DNA from: Bacteroidales bacterium
GTDB taxonomy: Bacteria > Bacteroidota > Bacteroidia > Bacteroidales > UBA932
DNA length: 64,000 bases
Direction of reading: 5' to 3'
Assembly (NCBI GenBank): GCA_017535125.1
Contig: JAFXUS010000057.1
Location: forward strand, 62,001-126,000
Positions within the stretch are counted from its first letter, which is position 1; each line of letters starts with the position of its first letter. Shown here in pieces: positions 1 to 8,880 of the stretch. Below the pieces are notes generated by a model. The model did no database searches and had not been told where the DNA came from. It worked only from the letters and a program-made list of their open reading frames with translations. The position numbers and the translations under genes were made by a program.

Positions 1-752
1 TGGACGGTGAACAGGTTCCATGGCTTGCCGCCGGTATAGTGGATGGTCGCTTCGCGCTGTACCTTGTTCCAGAGTTCTTCGCCGTATTGCCGGACGAAGT
101 CGGGCTTGTACTTGGGTATGAAGAAGGTGCGGATGCTGTTGTAGAGCGGGCTGAGCGGCAGCACGCGGCCCTGGCAGACCTGGTTGAGGGCGTCCTGGTC
201 CGGGAATTCCAGATAGGGGACCCGGCAGGCCTCCAGCAACTTTTCGGACACGCTCTCGGCGCGCATCTGCGCGAGGTTCATCAGCAGGAATCCGGAGTTG
301 AAATAGCGGTTCGGGTCGCAGCCCAGCGCCCGGAAGCGCTCCGCCTGCTGCTCGATGGGCGCTTCGTAGATGGCTGCAAGATAGTTTTCGCCGAGCTCGG
401 TCTCCTTCCAGAGCCGGGCGAGATCCTGACGGACAATGATATCGCAGTCGAGATAGAGCACCCGGTCCAGCTCCGGGAGCAGTTCCGGGAGGATGAGGCG
501 CAGCGAAGCCGCTTCGGTATAGCGCGGGTCGATATAGATGCCTTGCAGCCGGCCTTTCAGCGGGATGTATTCCAGCTCCAGCCTTCCTCCACCCAGCCGC
601 GTCAGTTCGTCCTGCATCCGCGGCGGGATCTCCTCCGTCAGCATGCACACGACGCGGAACTTCCCGTCCGGGCTGGCATCCAGCACCGAGCGGAGCGTGG
701 TGGCCGCCTGGACGAAATAATTGGGCGTGAACGCGATGGCGAGGGGAATCAC
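1..752 (-). CDS. Glycosyltransferase family 8 (partial, C-terminus beyond window)
   Basis: Translation of the minus strand gives an open frame running off the left edge, about 250 residues. It reads as a GT8 (LgtC/GspA-like) retaining glycosyltransferase. It opens with a nucleotide-sugar binding strand (IPLAIAFTPNYF), carries the metal-binding DxD motif as DCD at residues 102-104 in LYLDCDIIV, then FNSGFLLMNL and FPDQDALN, both typical of GT8. The start is a GTG at 752-750 that overlaps the TGA of the upstream acyltransferase gene (GTGA). No ATG lies nearby in frame. It presumably adds one sugar to the repeat unit built by this polysaccharide operon; donor and acceptor cannot be told. Confidence 0.85.
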   Translation of the reverse strand, partial: MIPLAIAFTPNYFVQAATTLRSVLDASPDGKFRVVCMLTEEIPPRMQDELTRLGGGRLELEYIPLKGRLQGIYIDPRYTEAASLRLILPELLPELDRVLYLDCDIIVRQDLARLWKETELGENYLAAIYEAPIEQQAERFRALGCDPNRYFNSGFLLMNLAQMRAESVSEKLLEACRVPYLEFPDQDALNQVCQGRVLPLSPLYNSIRTFFIPKYKPDFVRQYGEELWNKVQREATIHYTGGKPWNLFTV

Positions 753-1864
753 GGGTTGGTATTACTATACTTGTTGAACGTTTCTTTATGTACGGTGCGC
801 CAGCCGCAGGCGAACGACAGGGTCTTCGGCATGATGTGTTTGAGAAGGTAGAACAGGCCCAGACAGATGACGCCGGTTACGACCGGAACGAAAAGGTAGG
901 AAATCCATTTGGCGGCCAGCGTCTCGCCGAAGATGCGGATGAACATGCCCTTGGTCCACCCCAGGATATATATCTCGTGCGCGGCATAGACGAAGAAAAC
1001 AGTCTCCGTCAACCTCAGCATCAGTTTCCGGTAGCCGTCAAGCTCATATAATTTGTCGCAGACGTTCAGGAAGGTGACCATGCCGGACGGGACGAACAGC
1101 AACCTGAGGAATCTGTCGTATTGGTAGTGACCACCGTAAAAGAACGTCGCAAAAGGCAGGAGGAATAATGCGAGGACGGCTGCCGGATATTTAAGCTTGC
1201 GGCAGAAGTCGACGATGTTGTCCTTACGAATGCTCATCCACGCTCCCATCCCGAATAGGGAGAAGGTCGGGAACAGGAAGAACTCGATCTTGAAGGAAAC
1301 GAGATAGAGCAACAGAATGACGGCCAGCGAGATCCAGGGCCATTTCTTGACGGGATAATAGAAGACGGGCGCAAGGATGGACATGACGATCAGATTCCGG
1401 AGATACCACAGCGGGAAGTCGATCGGTCCCGTGATGAACCAATACAACGGCCCCTTCCGGACCCACTCCATCTGGTCGCTGTTGGGCACCAGTCCGATCA
1501 GGTCGAACAGGAACGTGACCAGCAAAACGATAAGAACGTTGAACAGGTTCCAGAACAGATGTGGAATTACGATGGAATGAATGCGCCGGTTCCATTTCTG
1601 CATGGCCCACTGCTTGCCGAACTGCCCTTCCTGCAGGTTGTGGTAGAACAGGAAGCCGGAGAAAAAGAAGAACCAGGCGACGGCGATGGGGCAGAGGAAG
1701 TGCGAGATCATCTCCGTAAAGAAATGGAAGACGTTGGCGCCGTCGAGCGACCATTGCATCGGGGCGTTGTAGGGTCGGACCGAATGCTCGAAGAGCACCA
1801 GGACAATCAGCGGAAAACGCATGGTCTTGATGAGTTCGGACTGGCGGACGTTCAGATCTTTCAT
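749..1864 (-). CDS. Membrane acyltransferase family 3 (sugar O-acetylase type)
   Basis: A 371-residue, strongly hydrophobic protein with about ten predicted membrane segments. The N-terminal pattern MRFPLIVLVLFEHS followed by FFFFSGFLF fits the acyltransferase_3 family, which transfers acyl groups (usually acetyl) to sugars of surface glycans at the cytoplasmic membrane. The ATG at 1864 overlaps the TGA of the preceding GT2 gene (ATGA). An in-frame ATG 48 bases further upstream would lie inside that gene and is less likely. Downstream, its TGA overlaps the GTG of the GT8 gene. It probably O-acetylates the product of this locus. Confidence 0.85.
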   Translation of the reverse strand: MKDLNVRQSELIKTMRFPLIVLVLFEHSVRPYNAPMQWSLDGANVFHFFTEMISHFLCPIAVAWFFFFSGFLFYHNLQEGQFGKQWAMQKWNRRIHSIVIPHLFWNLFNVLIVLLVTFLFDLIGLVPNSDQMEWVRKGPLYWFITGPIDFPLWYLRNLIVMSILAPVFYYPVKKWPWISLAVILLLYLVSFKIEFFLFPTFSLFGMGAWMSIRKDNIVDFCRKLKYPAAVLALFLLPFATFFYGGHYQYDRFLRLLFVPSGMVTFLNVCDKLYELDGYRKLMLRLTETVFFVYAAHEIYILGWTKGMFIRIFGETLAAKWISYLFVPVVTGVICLGLFYLLKHIMPKTLSFACGWRTVHKETFNKYSNTNP

Positions 1865-2838
1865 TTTCTTTTCCAAATTCTTGCTTTGATCCATCGGAGG
1901 ATCATCATACATTTATCAAGCGGGGTTGCCAGACGGCACAGTTTCAAATATTCGGGCAGTTTGCCTACGGGCAGGAAACGGATGACCAGGTTGAAGTAGT
2001 CATAGACGACCTTGCGGTGCAGGTAATCAGGATTCTTGACCTGATAGAATACCTGGTCGGCCGGATTGTCCGGCGTCTCGTAGTCGATGGCCTGCAGCCA
2101 TTCGGACAACTGCGAGACGGCCTCCAGTTTCTCTTTGTAGCGGGAGGAATCTGCAGACAAGTGTTGTGTGGACTGTCGGAAGCAGAACAGCATGTCCTGC
2201 GTATTCGCGACGCCATGGACGGACAGCGCGATGGGGGTGGCGATGTCGGAGCCGAAGGCGCAGGGGAAGTCGATGAAGCCACCCATCGCCAGCAGGGCCG
2301 TGCGTTTGAATGCAAAATTCCCGATGCAGGTAAAGGAGCGTCCTGTGACCCACCAGTTGAGGTATTCGTATTTGTTGGTGAATTCGGGCAGGATGCTGTC
2401 GTCCTCAAGGTGCTTGCCTTCCTCGTCAATCTGCTCGACCGAAGCATGGATCAGGTCCGCCTGCGGATACTGCTCCGCGAGCCGGATGCACTCCGCGCAG
2501 AATTCCGGCTTGTACAGGTCGTCATCGGCCGCCAGCACGATGTAGTCGCCCGTGGCAAAGGTGATGCAGTGGTTCCACTGCCGGACCAGGTTCTGCCCGC
2601 CGAGGTTCTTCTCGTTCCGGATATAGCGGATGCGCGGGTCCTTGAAAGCGGCCACGATCTCCCCGAGCGGCTCGGGGGAGCAGTCATCCACGACGACCAA
2701 CTCCCAGTCCGGGCTGGTCTGGGCGACGATGCTGCCGACGGCTTCTTTCAGGAAGCGGGCTTTCCAGGCAGGAAGAATGAACGATATGTTAATCTTGCTA
2801 TCCAAGTCTGAAACAACGGCTGAGAATCCGTTTCGCAA
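1861..2838 (-). CDS. Glycosyltransferase family 2
   Basis: Up to 325 residues. The GT-A fold signature starts with NISFILPAWKARFLKEAVGS, then ELVVVDDCS, a conserved NLGG, and the DxD-like AADDD near residue 110. These mark an inverting GT2 enzyme using a nucleotide-sugar donor. The start is uncertain: the ATG at 2838 overlaps the upstream GT2 gene by 41 bases, and a TTG at 2805 would overlap it by only 8. The stop overlaps the acyltransferase start. It is one of two adjacent GT2 genes that likely extend the same lipid-linked repeat unit. Confidence 0.87.
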   Translation of the reverse strand: MRNGFSAVVSDLDSKINISFILPAWKARFLKEAVGSIVAQTSPDWELVVVDDCSPEPLGEIVAAFKDPRIRYIRNEKNLGGQNLVRQWNHCITFATGDYIVLAADDDLYKPEFCAECIRLAEQYPQADLIHASVEQIDEEGKHLEDDSILPEFTNKYEYLNWWVTGRSFTCIGNFAFKRTALLAMGGFIDFPCAFGSDIATPIALSVHGVANTQDMLFCFRQSTQHLSADSSRYKEKLEAVSQLSEWLQAIDYETPDNPADQVFYQVKNPDYLHRKVVYDYFNLVIRFLPVGKLPEYLKLCRLATPLDKCMMILRWIKARIWKRK

Positions 2839-3763
2839 TCCCCGCCTTATTCCTGCCGATGACCAGGGCAGCCGTCAAGACGGAATCCGGATGTTCGACA
2901 CAGCGCTTTTGCAATGCCGTCAGCGGATACTGCGCCTCGCGGATATCCTGCCGCAATTGCGCCACATAGGGCGTATCCTGCACGGGCTCTTTTCTCCAAC
3001 CTTTTGCCAGATATCTGTTCTTCAGCGCTGTCAATCGGTTTTGTATGAGCTGGGGCATGAACGCCTTCCTTTTGTCGGAAGGGACGGAATCGACGACTTC
3101 CTCGTACAGGTCGGCGATTTTCGGCAAAGACCAGACGGCCGAATGGCTCAGTGAATCCGGATGCTCGTAATAATTGTAAACCTTCTTGTTGATCAGGTAA
3201 ACGTCTTTGGTGGTCCGGAACGCTATCTTGATGTTCATCGGCATGTCGGTCCCCGTCCGGATCGAAGTCTTCAGGGAGAAAACCTCGGCGGGAAGAATCT
3301 CCCTCCTGAATAGCCTGGCGACGGGCGAGCAGTATATGACGTCCGAACGAACCAGAGTTTCTCTCCACTGCTGGATGCCCACATGGCGGGCAGGTTCCTT
3401 CGTTTCGTAATGACAACCGACAACGATATCCGTTTTGTCGCTGCAACCCGCGAACAGGTCGGCCAGCGCCGTAGGGGGGAGCGTGTCGTCGCTGTCGACG
3501 AAAGTGACCCAGGTGCCGGATGCCAGGGCAGCCGCTGCGCCACGTGTGCGCGTATCTCCTTGGTTCTCCGTACTGATCAGCTTGATCCCCGGCGAGGCTT
3601 CCACCAGACGTTGGCACACCTTCAGTGAATCGTCCGTGCTGCCGTCATTGACCAGGACGATTTCAAAGTCCCGAAAGGTCTGGGCCTGGATGCTGCGCAC
3701 GCAGGCCTCGATGAAGGGTGCGGCGTTATAGACGGGAATGCAGACGGAAATTGCGGGAGGCAT
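2798..3763 (-). CDS. Glycosyltransferase family 2
   Basis: A 321-residue GT2 enzyme. It begins with the classical ISVCIPVYNAAPFIEACVRS strand and has FEIVLVNDGSTDDS for nucleotide binding and FVDSDDTL as the DxD metal site near residue 93. The C-terminal half is helical and acceptor-specific. It sits 4 bases after the acetyltransferase gene start side of the operon (stop of the next upstream gene is further left in transcription order) and overlaps the second GT2 at its 3' end. Sugar specificity cannot be read from the sequence. Confidence 0.88.
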   Translation of the reverse strand: MPPAISVCIPVYNAAPFIEACVRSIQAQTFRDFEIVLVNDGSTDDSLKVCQRLVEASPGIKLISTENQGDTRTRGAAAALASGTWVTFVDSDDTLPPTALADLFAGCSDKTDIVVGCHYETKEPARHVGIQQWRETLVRSDVIYCSPVARLFRREILPAEVFSLKTSIRTGTDMPMNIKIAFRTTKDVYLINKKVYNYYEHPDSLSHSAVWSLPKIADLYEEVVDSVPSDKRKAFMPQLIQNRLTALKNRYLAKGWRKEPVQDTPYVAQLRQDIREAQYPLTALQKRCVEHPDSVLTAALVIGRNKAGIAKRILSRCFRLG

Positions 3764-3767
3764 GGTG

Positions 3768-4259
3768 CTAAGCTTGTTTGGAAACGATATGCGCCGGGAC
3801 GCCTACGACCGTAACTCCCGGGGTCAGGATATCTTTTACCACCACGGCGCCGGCGCCGATCCGCACGTTGTCCGCAATGCGGATGCCACCGATGATCTGG
3901 GCGTTCTGCCCGATGTCCACGTTGTCGCCGATGACGGGGGAGTCATCCGGGTAGCCGCCGTCACTGCCGATGCAGCAGTTGCCGTGGATGATGCAGCCTT
4001 TGCCGATGCGCGCCTTGGGGTTCACGATCACGGAACAGAAATGCTCCAGGTGCAGGTCTTCGCCGAAGCAGCCTGCGCTGATGATAAAGCCCAGGCGGGA
4101 ACCGAGACGGTTCTTGCGCCCGCGGTACCAGAAGCAGAGCAGTTTGTTTGGGCGGGCGAAGGTGTACTTCTCCTCGGCCCGGAGGAATCGCAGATAGCGT
4201 TTGATGTAATACATCTCCGGCCGGATCCACCATTCCATGAATTTCTCTTTGGCTGTCAT
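3768..4259 (-). CDS. Hexapeptide-repeat (serine O-acetyltransferase-like) acetyltransferase
   Basis: 163 residues. The C-terminal two thirds are left-handed beta-helix hexapeptide repeats (for example ARIGKGCIIHGNCCIG and VIGDNVDIGQNAQIIGGI), ending in GVPAHIVSK as in CysE/LacA-type acetyltransferases. His in IIHGNC is a plausible catalytic base. The ATG at 4259 overlaps the stop of the pyruvyl transferase gene (ATGA), which makes it a better start than an ATG 27 bases upstream. In this setting it probably acetylates a sugar of the polysaccharide rather than serine. Confidence 0.83.
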   Translation of the reverse strand: MTAKEKFMEWWIRPEMYYIKRYLRFLRAEEKYTFARPNKLLCFWYRGRKNRLGSRLGFIISAGCFGEDLHLEHFCSVIVNPKARIGKGCIIHGNCCIGSDGGYPDDSPVIGDNVDIGQNAQIIGGIRIADNVRIGAGAVVVKDILTPGVTVVGVPAHIVSKQA

Positions 4260-5338
4260 TGTAAGTTGTCTTGCAGGAACGAGCATCCGAGTTGGCGCAA
4301 GGAGCCCAGTTTCTCCTGTATGAGTTGATAATCAATGTCCTGCATGTCAGGGATGGGGGCGTCCGGGACGCTTATGTCGAGGAGGCGGTCCTGAAGCCCG
4401 ACTGAGTCGAGCAGGGAGGTGAAGCGGGTGGCGCCCCGGTGGCTGTTCTTGACGGACAGGAAGCGCTTCCCGAACAGCAGGGAGAACACCGTCCCGTGGA
4501 AGGAATTGGTGATCACGAAAGAAGCCCGGGCGATTCCGCCCAACCAGCTTTCGATGGAATCGACGCCATGAATCCAGTCCAGTTGCCCGATATAGCGGAC
4601 CGGCAGCCCCAGCTCCTGTGACAACCGCTCGACAACGCGTTGCTCCCGTTCCCCTTTGTCCAGGATGTAAGCGGCGATGTACGGCTCTTCCGCTGTTTGT
4701 TCCAGGCCGCATAACTGGAGATAATCGTGCGCCGTCAGCAACAGGGTGGGGTCCGGCATCACTGCCGCCCGGACACCCAGCTTCTCCGAACAAAGCTGGA
4801 CGCCGGATTCTTCCCGAACGGAAATGCTGTCGAATTTCTGCGCGAGCGGCCGGATCATCTCAGTCGTTTTCTCATCCGTTTCCCAAACGTCGACACCAAA
4901 CGAAGCGGCGTAGGCGATCCGCTTGACGGGAGCATCGCCCAGGAAGTCCAGATAGAAGTTGGGAATATAGGGCGAATACATGGGCCGCCATACCTGGTCG
5001 CTCCCGACCACGAACGCGTCAAAGCCGGATATGTCGCCTTCCCCGAGCGGGGCATGCGCTACCTGGCAATCCAGCCGTTCGTCAACGAAACGGTCCAGCT
5101 CCCGGAAAGTGTAATGGAGCTGCTTCTCGTAATTGAAATAGACAACGTCCTTGTTCCCTTTGACATATCTGGCCAGGAACCTTCGCAAGGTCTTCACGGG
5201 ATTCTTGGGCGTGAGCGGCAGCCAGCGAAGCGTGGCCACGTCATGTCCCATATCCTTCAAGGCCTTTTGTAATGCAAAGGCCTGGAGGACGCCGCCATAG
5301 TTGGTTCCGAGCGGTTGTGTGAGAATGCAGATTTTCAT
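4256..5338 (-). CDS. Polysaccharide pyruvyl transferase family protein
   Basis: 360 residues. The start MKICILTQPLGTNYGGVLQA, the central FDAFVVGSDQVWRP, and the late TNSFHGTVFSLLFGK are hallmarks of the polysaccharide pyruvyl transferase family (CsaB/WcaK-like), which ketal-links pyruvate to sugars. The ATG at 5338 overlaps the stop of the FrhB-like gene (ATGA); a longer start 36 bases upstream is inside that gene. In Bacteroidales capsule loci this gene is very often paired with the FrhB-like gene just upstream, as here. Confidence 0.9.
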   Translation of the reverse strand: MKICILTQPLGTNYGGVLQAFALQKALKDMGHDVATLRWLPLTPKNPVKTLRRFLARYVKGNKDVVYFNYEKQLHYTFRELDRFVDERLDCQVAHAPLGEGDISGFDAFVVGSDQVWRPMYSPYIPNFYLDFLGDAPVKRIAYAASFGVDVWETDEKTTEMIRPLAQKFDSISVREESGVQLCSEKLGVRAAVMPDPTLLLTAHDYLQLCGLEQTAEEPYIAAYILDKGEREQRVVERLSQELGLPVRYIGQLDWIHGVDSIESWLGGIARASFVITNSFHGTVFSLLFGKRFLSVKNSHRGATRFTSLLDSVGLQDRLLDISVPDAPIPDMQDIDYQLIQEKLGSLRQLGCSFLQDNLQ

Positions 5339-6474
5339 CTTGATCTGCGCAGAAATCCAGTGCATACGTTCCACAGTTTCTGCATGAAACCGGGAGATGT
5401 GTACTTCTTCAGCGTGCGGACGCCGTGTTTCTGGTAATCTTTCCAGAACCGGGCGCGGTCTGCCGGCTCGGGAGGGGGAGAGACGATGGCGGGATTGTCC
5501 TGCAGGGCATCCTCGTACCGGCTCTCATGCAGGGTGACGTCCAGGCCCTCCAGGAGTTTGCGGCCCTTTTCGCTGTAGGCAAGGATGACCGACGTCCCCT
5601 TGTCGTCCGCCATGTCGGGATGGAAGCGCTCGACGCCCCAATAATCTCCGAGGGTCAGGTCGCTTCCATGATTGCCCCGGAAATGACAGGAATAGCAGGA
5701 CGGCCGCAGCGTCAAATTCATCAAGAAAGCCCGCATGAAGGGCGTGTCCGTGCCCTGCCTGTCCAGGAGCGTCTGCCCATCCCGGCGGATGACCAGCTTG
5801 TACCGGCTCCATCCGTTGTCTTTGTTCCGCATGTTGACCGATGTCGGGAGCTGCTTCCCGGAGAGGTTGCCAAGATAATCTTTCCAAATCCGCGGACTGG
5901 GGACGCCGCGGCAGACGATGGAGACCAGGAACAAGTTGTCGTATTCCTTGTCGCGGAGGAAGCTGCGCAGGCCGGCAATCTGGCAGGGCGTTCCCGAGAA
6001 CAGGACCGGACGCGTGCTCTTGAGAAACTGATGCACCTGGGAATAGGCGCCCTGCAGGTCGCTCTGGGCGTATTTGCTCCCGCGGAATGGAGAAAACCCC
6101 GCTTCCGTCTCGGTGAAAGAATGGAATACGGTGAAGCTGTCATCAAACCGGGCGCCGAACACAACCCCGCCTTTTCTCAGAACAGCTTCTGCGAGCAGGG
6201 AGAAAATGCCGCCGGACGTGCTCTGGAGCCGGGTGACGTCATCATTCGCGAACGCTGCGTAGCAGGCGGCGGGGGAACTGGCTTCTTTCGGATATGCGCC
6301 GTTGATCTGCGGACAGATCTTTTCGCAGAGATGACAATCCAGGCAATCCGCCTGGTTCACTTTCGGGTAAAGGAATCCCTCGGCATCGGCAACCATCGAG
6401 ATGCACTTCGCCGGACATGCATCATAGCAGGCCTGGCATCCGCAGCAAGCGCTCTTATCTTGGATTGTCAACAT
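5335..6474 (-). CDS. FrhB/FdhB-like coenzyme F420 hydrogenase beta-subunit family Fe-S protein
   Basis: 379 residues. An N-terminal ferredoxin domain has two CxxCxxC...CP clusters (CCGCQACYDACP near residue 10 and CLDCHLCEKICP near residue 44). A FrhB/FdhB N and C domain pair follows, with GTPCQIAGL and CRGVPSP. Family members in methanogens reduce F420; in Bacteroidales polysaccharide loci the homologue occurs beside pyruvyl transferases and its substrate is unknown. It overlaps the flippase stop by 7 bases and is translationally coupled to the pyruvyl transferase. It may supply a redox step on a lipid-linked sugar (inference). Confidence 0.85.
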   Translation of the reverse strand: MLTIQDKSACCGCQACYDACPAKCISMVADAEGFLYPKVNQADCLDCHLCEKICPQINGAYPKEASSPAACYAAFANDDVTRLQSTSGGIFSLLAEAVLRKGGVVFGARFDDSFTVFHSFTETEAGFSPFRGSKYAQSDLQGAYSQVHQFLKSTRPVLFSGTPCQIAGLRSFLRDKEYDNLFLVSIVCRGVPSPRIWKDYLGNLSGKQLPTSVNMRNKDNGWSRYKLVIRRDGQTLLDRQGTDTPFMRAFLMNLTLRPSCYSCHFRGNHGSDLTLGDYWGVERFHPDMADDKGTSVILAYSEKGRKLLEGLDVTLHESRYEDALQDNPAIVSPPPEPADRARFWKDYQKHGVRTLKKYTSPGFMQKLWNVCTGFLRRSR

Positions 6475-7952
6475 GTCGAAGGGGTGGACTTCCTGCCCAG
6501 GAAACGTCTGAGATATCCCAGGACCGCACTGCGTTCTTCTCCGTTCAAGCCGATGGTGTAAACCGTCGCGAAGACGGAAATCGTGCTGACGACCAGGACC
6601 TCGATGAGCCTCCAGACGGACTCAGCCTGCAGCCGGCAAAGCAGGAAGGGGAGCGCCGCCGCGACGATGGAAACGACGAAGACGCGCAGATAGACGTCCG
6701 TGAGGAACTTCTTCCACGGCAGGTCGATCAGGTCCTTGACCAGGTAAATCCGGACGAAAAGGACAATGAAATAGACGATATTGAACACGTGGTAGGACCA
6801 CTCGGCCGGAAGCCCGCATTTGTACGCAACCCAGGTGAGTGGGAAAACACCGATGGTACAGGAACTGATCACGATCTGATATTTTTTCAGATTGCCCGTG
6901 GCCAACTGGGCTTTTACGAGAGGGGTTCCCAATACGATGATTAAGGCGGAAACAACGGACAGGCGGGCGAACAGGACGGCATTGTCCGGTACGATCTTCA
7001 GCCAGAGCTTGAGGATGATCGGAGTTTCCGCCAGCACGGGAATGGCCATGATGAGCATCAGGTAATAGGAAAGCTTTGTCCCCCGGAAAATCAGCGTATG
7101 CATGGATTTCAGATCGCCTTCCGCATAGGTCTTGGTGATTTGCGGCGATAGCGCGGTCATGAAATTGAGCGAGAACTTGTTGACCAGACCGAATATACGG
7201 GTGGCTATGCCGCGGGCGGTATTCATGGCGACGCCGAAGAAGAAGTTGACCAGCAGCGTGACACCCTGATTGTTGATGATCCAGGCGCTTTCCCCCATCA
7301 GGTTCCATCCGGTGAATGCTCCCAGTTCCTTGAGCAGGGGCTTGTCCAGTTTGAACGTGAAGTGACACTCCTCATAATGCCGCTTGCAGTGCGTGATATA
7401 CAGGATCCGCATGAGCAGCGAAGAGAACATGGTGAGGATCCCATATACGATGAGCCGGTCGGCCGGGATGAAGCGCAGCGCCACGACGATCAACAGCAGG
7501 AGGATGGCATCCAGGATGGAAAACAGGGCATAGGTTTTCATGTCCTCGTGTGCGACGATTTCCGCATCGAAAGGCACGTTGACCAGGCTCAGCCCAAAGG
7601 TGACGATGGAACACTGGAGCACCCAGAATGCAGCGTCGATCCTGCCTTCCGGGAGGTTCATCTTGTGATATAGATACCAGACGCCGATCAGCTCGATGAG
7701 CAAGGCGATCGCGACGGCCAGGACGACCTGGATGATGATGGCCGTCGAGTAAACCCTGGAGGATTCGTCCAGATCGTTCTTCCCAAGCGAGAAGGTCACG
7801 AAGCGGCTGATGGCCGTGGACAGGGAGGTGGAAAGGATGGAGAACATCGCCACCACGCCCCCGACGACTTCGTAAACACCGAAGTCCTCCACGCCCAGGG
7901 TGTTCAGAACGACACGGCTGGTATATAGCCCCAGCAGCAGGATGAACAACAT
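6468..7952 (-). CDS. Wzx-type polysaccharide flippase (MATE/MOP superfamily)
   Basis: 494 residues from the first in-frame ATG, with about 12 to 14 membrane segments. The opening LYTSRVVLNTLGVEDFGVYE is typical of Bacteroidales lipopolysaccharide flippases that move the undecaprenyl-linked repeat across the inner membrane. The family's usual N-terminal residues (of the RVAKNTLILYGRM type) are encoded in frame upstream of this ATG at 7953-8015, but no ATG, GTG or TTG precedes them. The in-frame TAG at 8018-8016 is the stop of the upstream barrel gene. Translation may start at a rare codon, or the ATG at 7952 is used and the protein is short at its N-terminus. Confidence 0.85.
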   Translation of the reverse strand: MLFILLLGLYTSRVVLNTLGVEDFGVYEVVGGVVAMFSILSTSLSTAISRFVTFSLGKNDLDESSRVYSTAIIIQVVLAVAIALLIELIGVWYLYHKMNLPEGRIDAAFWVLQCSIVTFGLSLVNVPFDAEIVAHEDMKTYALFSILDAILLLLIVVALRFIPADRLIVYGILTMFSSLLMRILYITHCKRHYEECHFTFKLDKPLLKELGAFTGWNLMGESAWIINNQGVTLLVNFFFGVAMNTARGIATRIFGLVNKFSLNFMTALSPQITKTYAEGDLKSMHTLIFRGTKLSYYLMLIMAIPVLAETPIILKLWLKIVPDNAVLFARLSVVSALIIVLGTPLVKAQLATGNLKKYQIVISSCTIGVFPLTWVAYKCGLPAEWSYHVFNIVYFIVLFVRIYLVKDLIDLPWKKFLTDVYLRVFVVSIVAAALPFLLCRLQAESVWRLIEVLVVSTISVFATVYTIGLNGEERSAVLGYLRRFLGRKSTPSTC

Positions 7953-8015
7953 CCGGCCGTAAAGGATCAGCGTATTCTTGGCTACGCGCTTGCTGCTGTA
8001 GTTCTGTTCCGTAAG

Positions 8016-8690
8016 CTATCGGGTTTTCAGCGGGAAATGATAGATGACGCCCAGGGAGAGCTTGAACATGAGGTCAAGCGGAGAACCCATGGGAATCTGG
8101 CCGTCGTAGCGGTCGTAGAAGGCTTCCAGACCCAGGTCTGCGAACCAGCCGAAGCCGCTGCGGTAGTCGAATTCGAGAATGGCACCGACCCGGAAGCCGG
8201 GGACGAGGTTGTACGGCGAGAGTTCCTGGAACGGATGCTCCACCTTGGTGAAACCGTGCGTGAATGCGCCGCCGAGACCGGCGTAGGTCTTGAAGTCGAA
8301 GGGCACGTTGAACTCGGCCAGGGCGTTGTAGTTCAGGATCATGTCGGCGAACAGGTGGGCGGCGAAGTAGTTGTATGGGTAGAAGCCGCCGTAGGGGAGC
8401 ATGGCACCGGCATTGTAGCCGTAGCTAGCCGAGATGCGGAGGTCCCAGGCGTCGGTGAAGTTGTAGCCGAAGGAGAGGGCCGCGTGCCAGCGGAGGATGT
8501 CCCATCCCCGACCGTTCTCGCCGAAGGTCTCCATGTTATCTGCGAGGAGAACGACCGGGCAGCCCTGGAACGAAAAATACCAGCGGTAACCGTTTTGATA
8601 CGGGGAGTATCGGTCCGGGTGCGGACGTGCGGCAAAAGTGACCGTCGCCAGCAGCATGGCTGCTGACAAAAGGGCAATCTTGCGGATCAT
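8016..8690 (-). CDS. Small outer-membrane beta-barrel protein
   Basis: 224 residues with an SPI signal (MIRKIALLSAAMLLATVTFA, cleavage after Ala). It then has alternating aromatic/hydrophobic strands and ends in LSLGVIYHFPLKTR, as expected for an outer-membrane barrel. The strands WDILRWHAALSFGYNF and WDLRISASYGYNAG look like transmembrane hairpins. Its role is unknown. The stop abuts, and is in the same frame as, the flippase gene, so it is probably the first gene of that operon. A TATATTTG promoter lies about 100 bases upstream. Confidence 0.75.
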   Translation of the reverse strand: MIRKIALLSAAMLLATVTFAARPHPDRYSPYQNGYRWYFSFQGCPVVLLADNMETFGENGRGWDILRWHAALSFGYNFTDAWDLRISASYGYNAGAMLPYGGFYPYNYFAAHLFADMILNYNALAEFNVPFDFKTYAGLGGAFTHGFTKVEHPFQELSPYNLVPGFRVGAILEFDYRSGFGWFADLGLEAFYDRYDGQIPMGSPLDLMFKLSLGVIYHFPLKTR

Positions 8691-8710
8691 AGTTTGGAAG
8701 GTGTTGAGTA

Positions 8711-8782
8711 TTAGTTGATTACGGCTTCGCCGTCGGGCCTGCAGGAGCAGATCCGGGTCGGAGATATGAAATGGAGGTCCAT
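8711..8782 (-). other. Possible 23-codon leader ORF in the 5' UTR of the barrel gene
   Basis: Between the promoter at 8792-8799 and the barrel gene start at 8690 lies an ATG-TAA frame of 23 codons (begins MDLHFISPTR, ends DGEAVIN). It starts about 10 bases after the -7 box and fills most of the leader. It may be a leader peptide, or chance coding in a structured UTR. Nothing in the sequence proves translation. Confidence 0.25.
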
Positions 8783-8791
8783 TTCTAGAAA

Positions 8792-8799
8792 CAAATATA
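8792..8799 (-). promoter_or_regulatory. -7 promoter element TATATTTG for the barrel/flippase operon
   Basis: It matches the Bacteroidetes consensus TAnnTTTG on the minus strand. The predicted leader is about 100 bases, unusually long for this window. Confidence 0.6.
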
Positions 8800-8823
8800 C
8801 CGAATAATCCCCAAAAAACAAAG

Positions 8824-8844
8824 ATTCCGGGTCAAGCCCGGAAT
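8824..8844. repeat. Dispersed 8-5-8 palindromic repeat (copy 1), terminator-like
   Basis: Perfect arms ATTCCGGG and CCCGGAAT around a 5-base loop, followed on the plus side by GAC. On the minus strand, just downstream of the SGNH hydrolase gene, the hairpin is followed by a T-rich tract, so it may end that transcript. Related copies lie at 16566-16586 and 41234-41254. Confidence 0.6.
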
Positions 8845-8880
8845 GACTACGAAGGCGCCTGGGATGACGGCAGGGGGCTG

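Noticed and set aside
39..851. Plus-strand 270-codon frame at the left edge
   Set aside because: The minus strand encodes a GT8 enzyme with DxD over the same bases; the plus frame has no motif.
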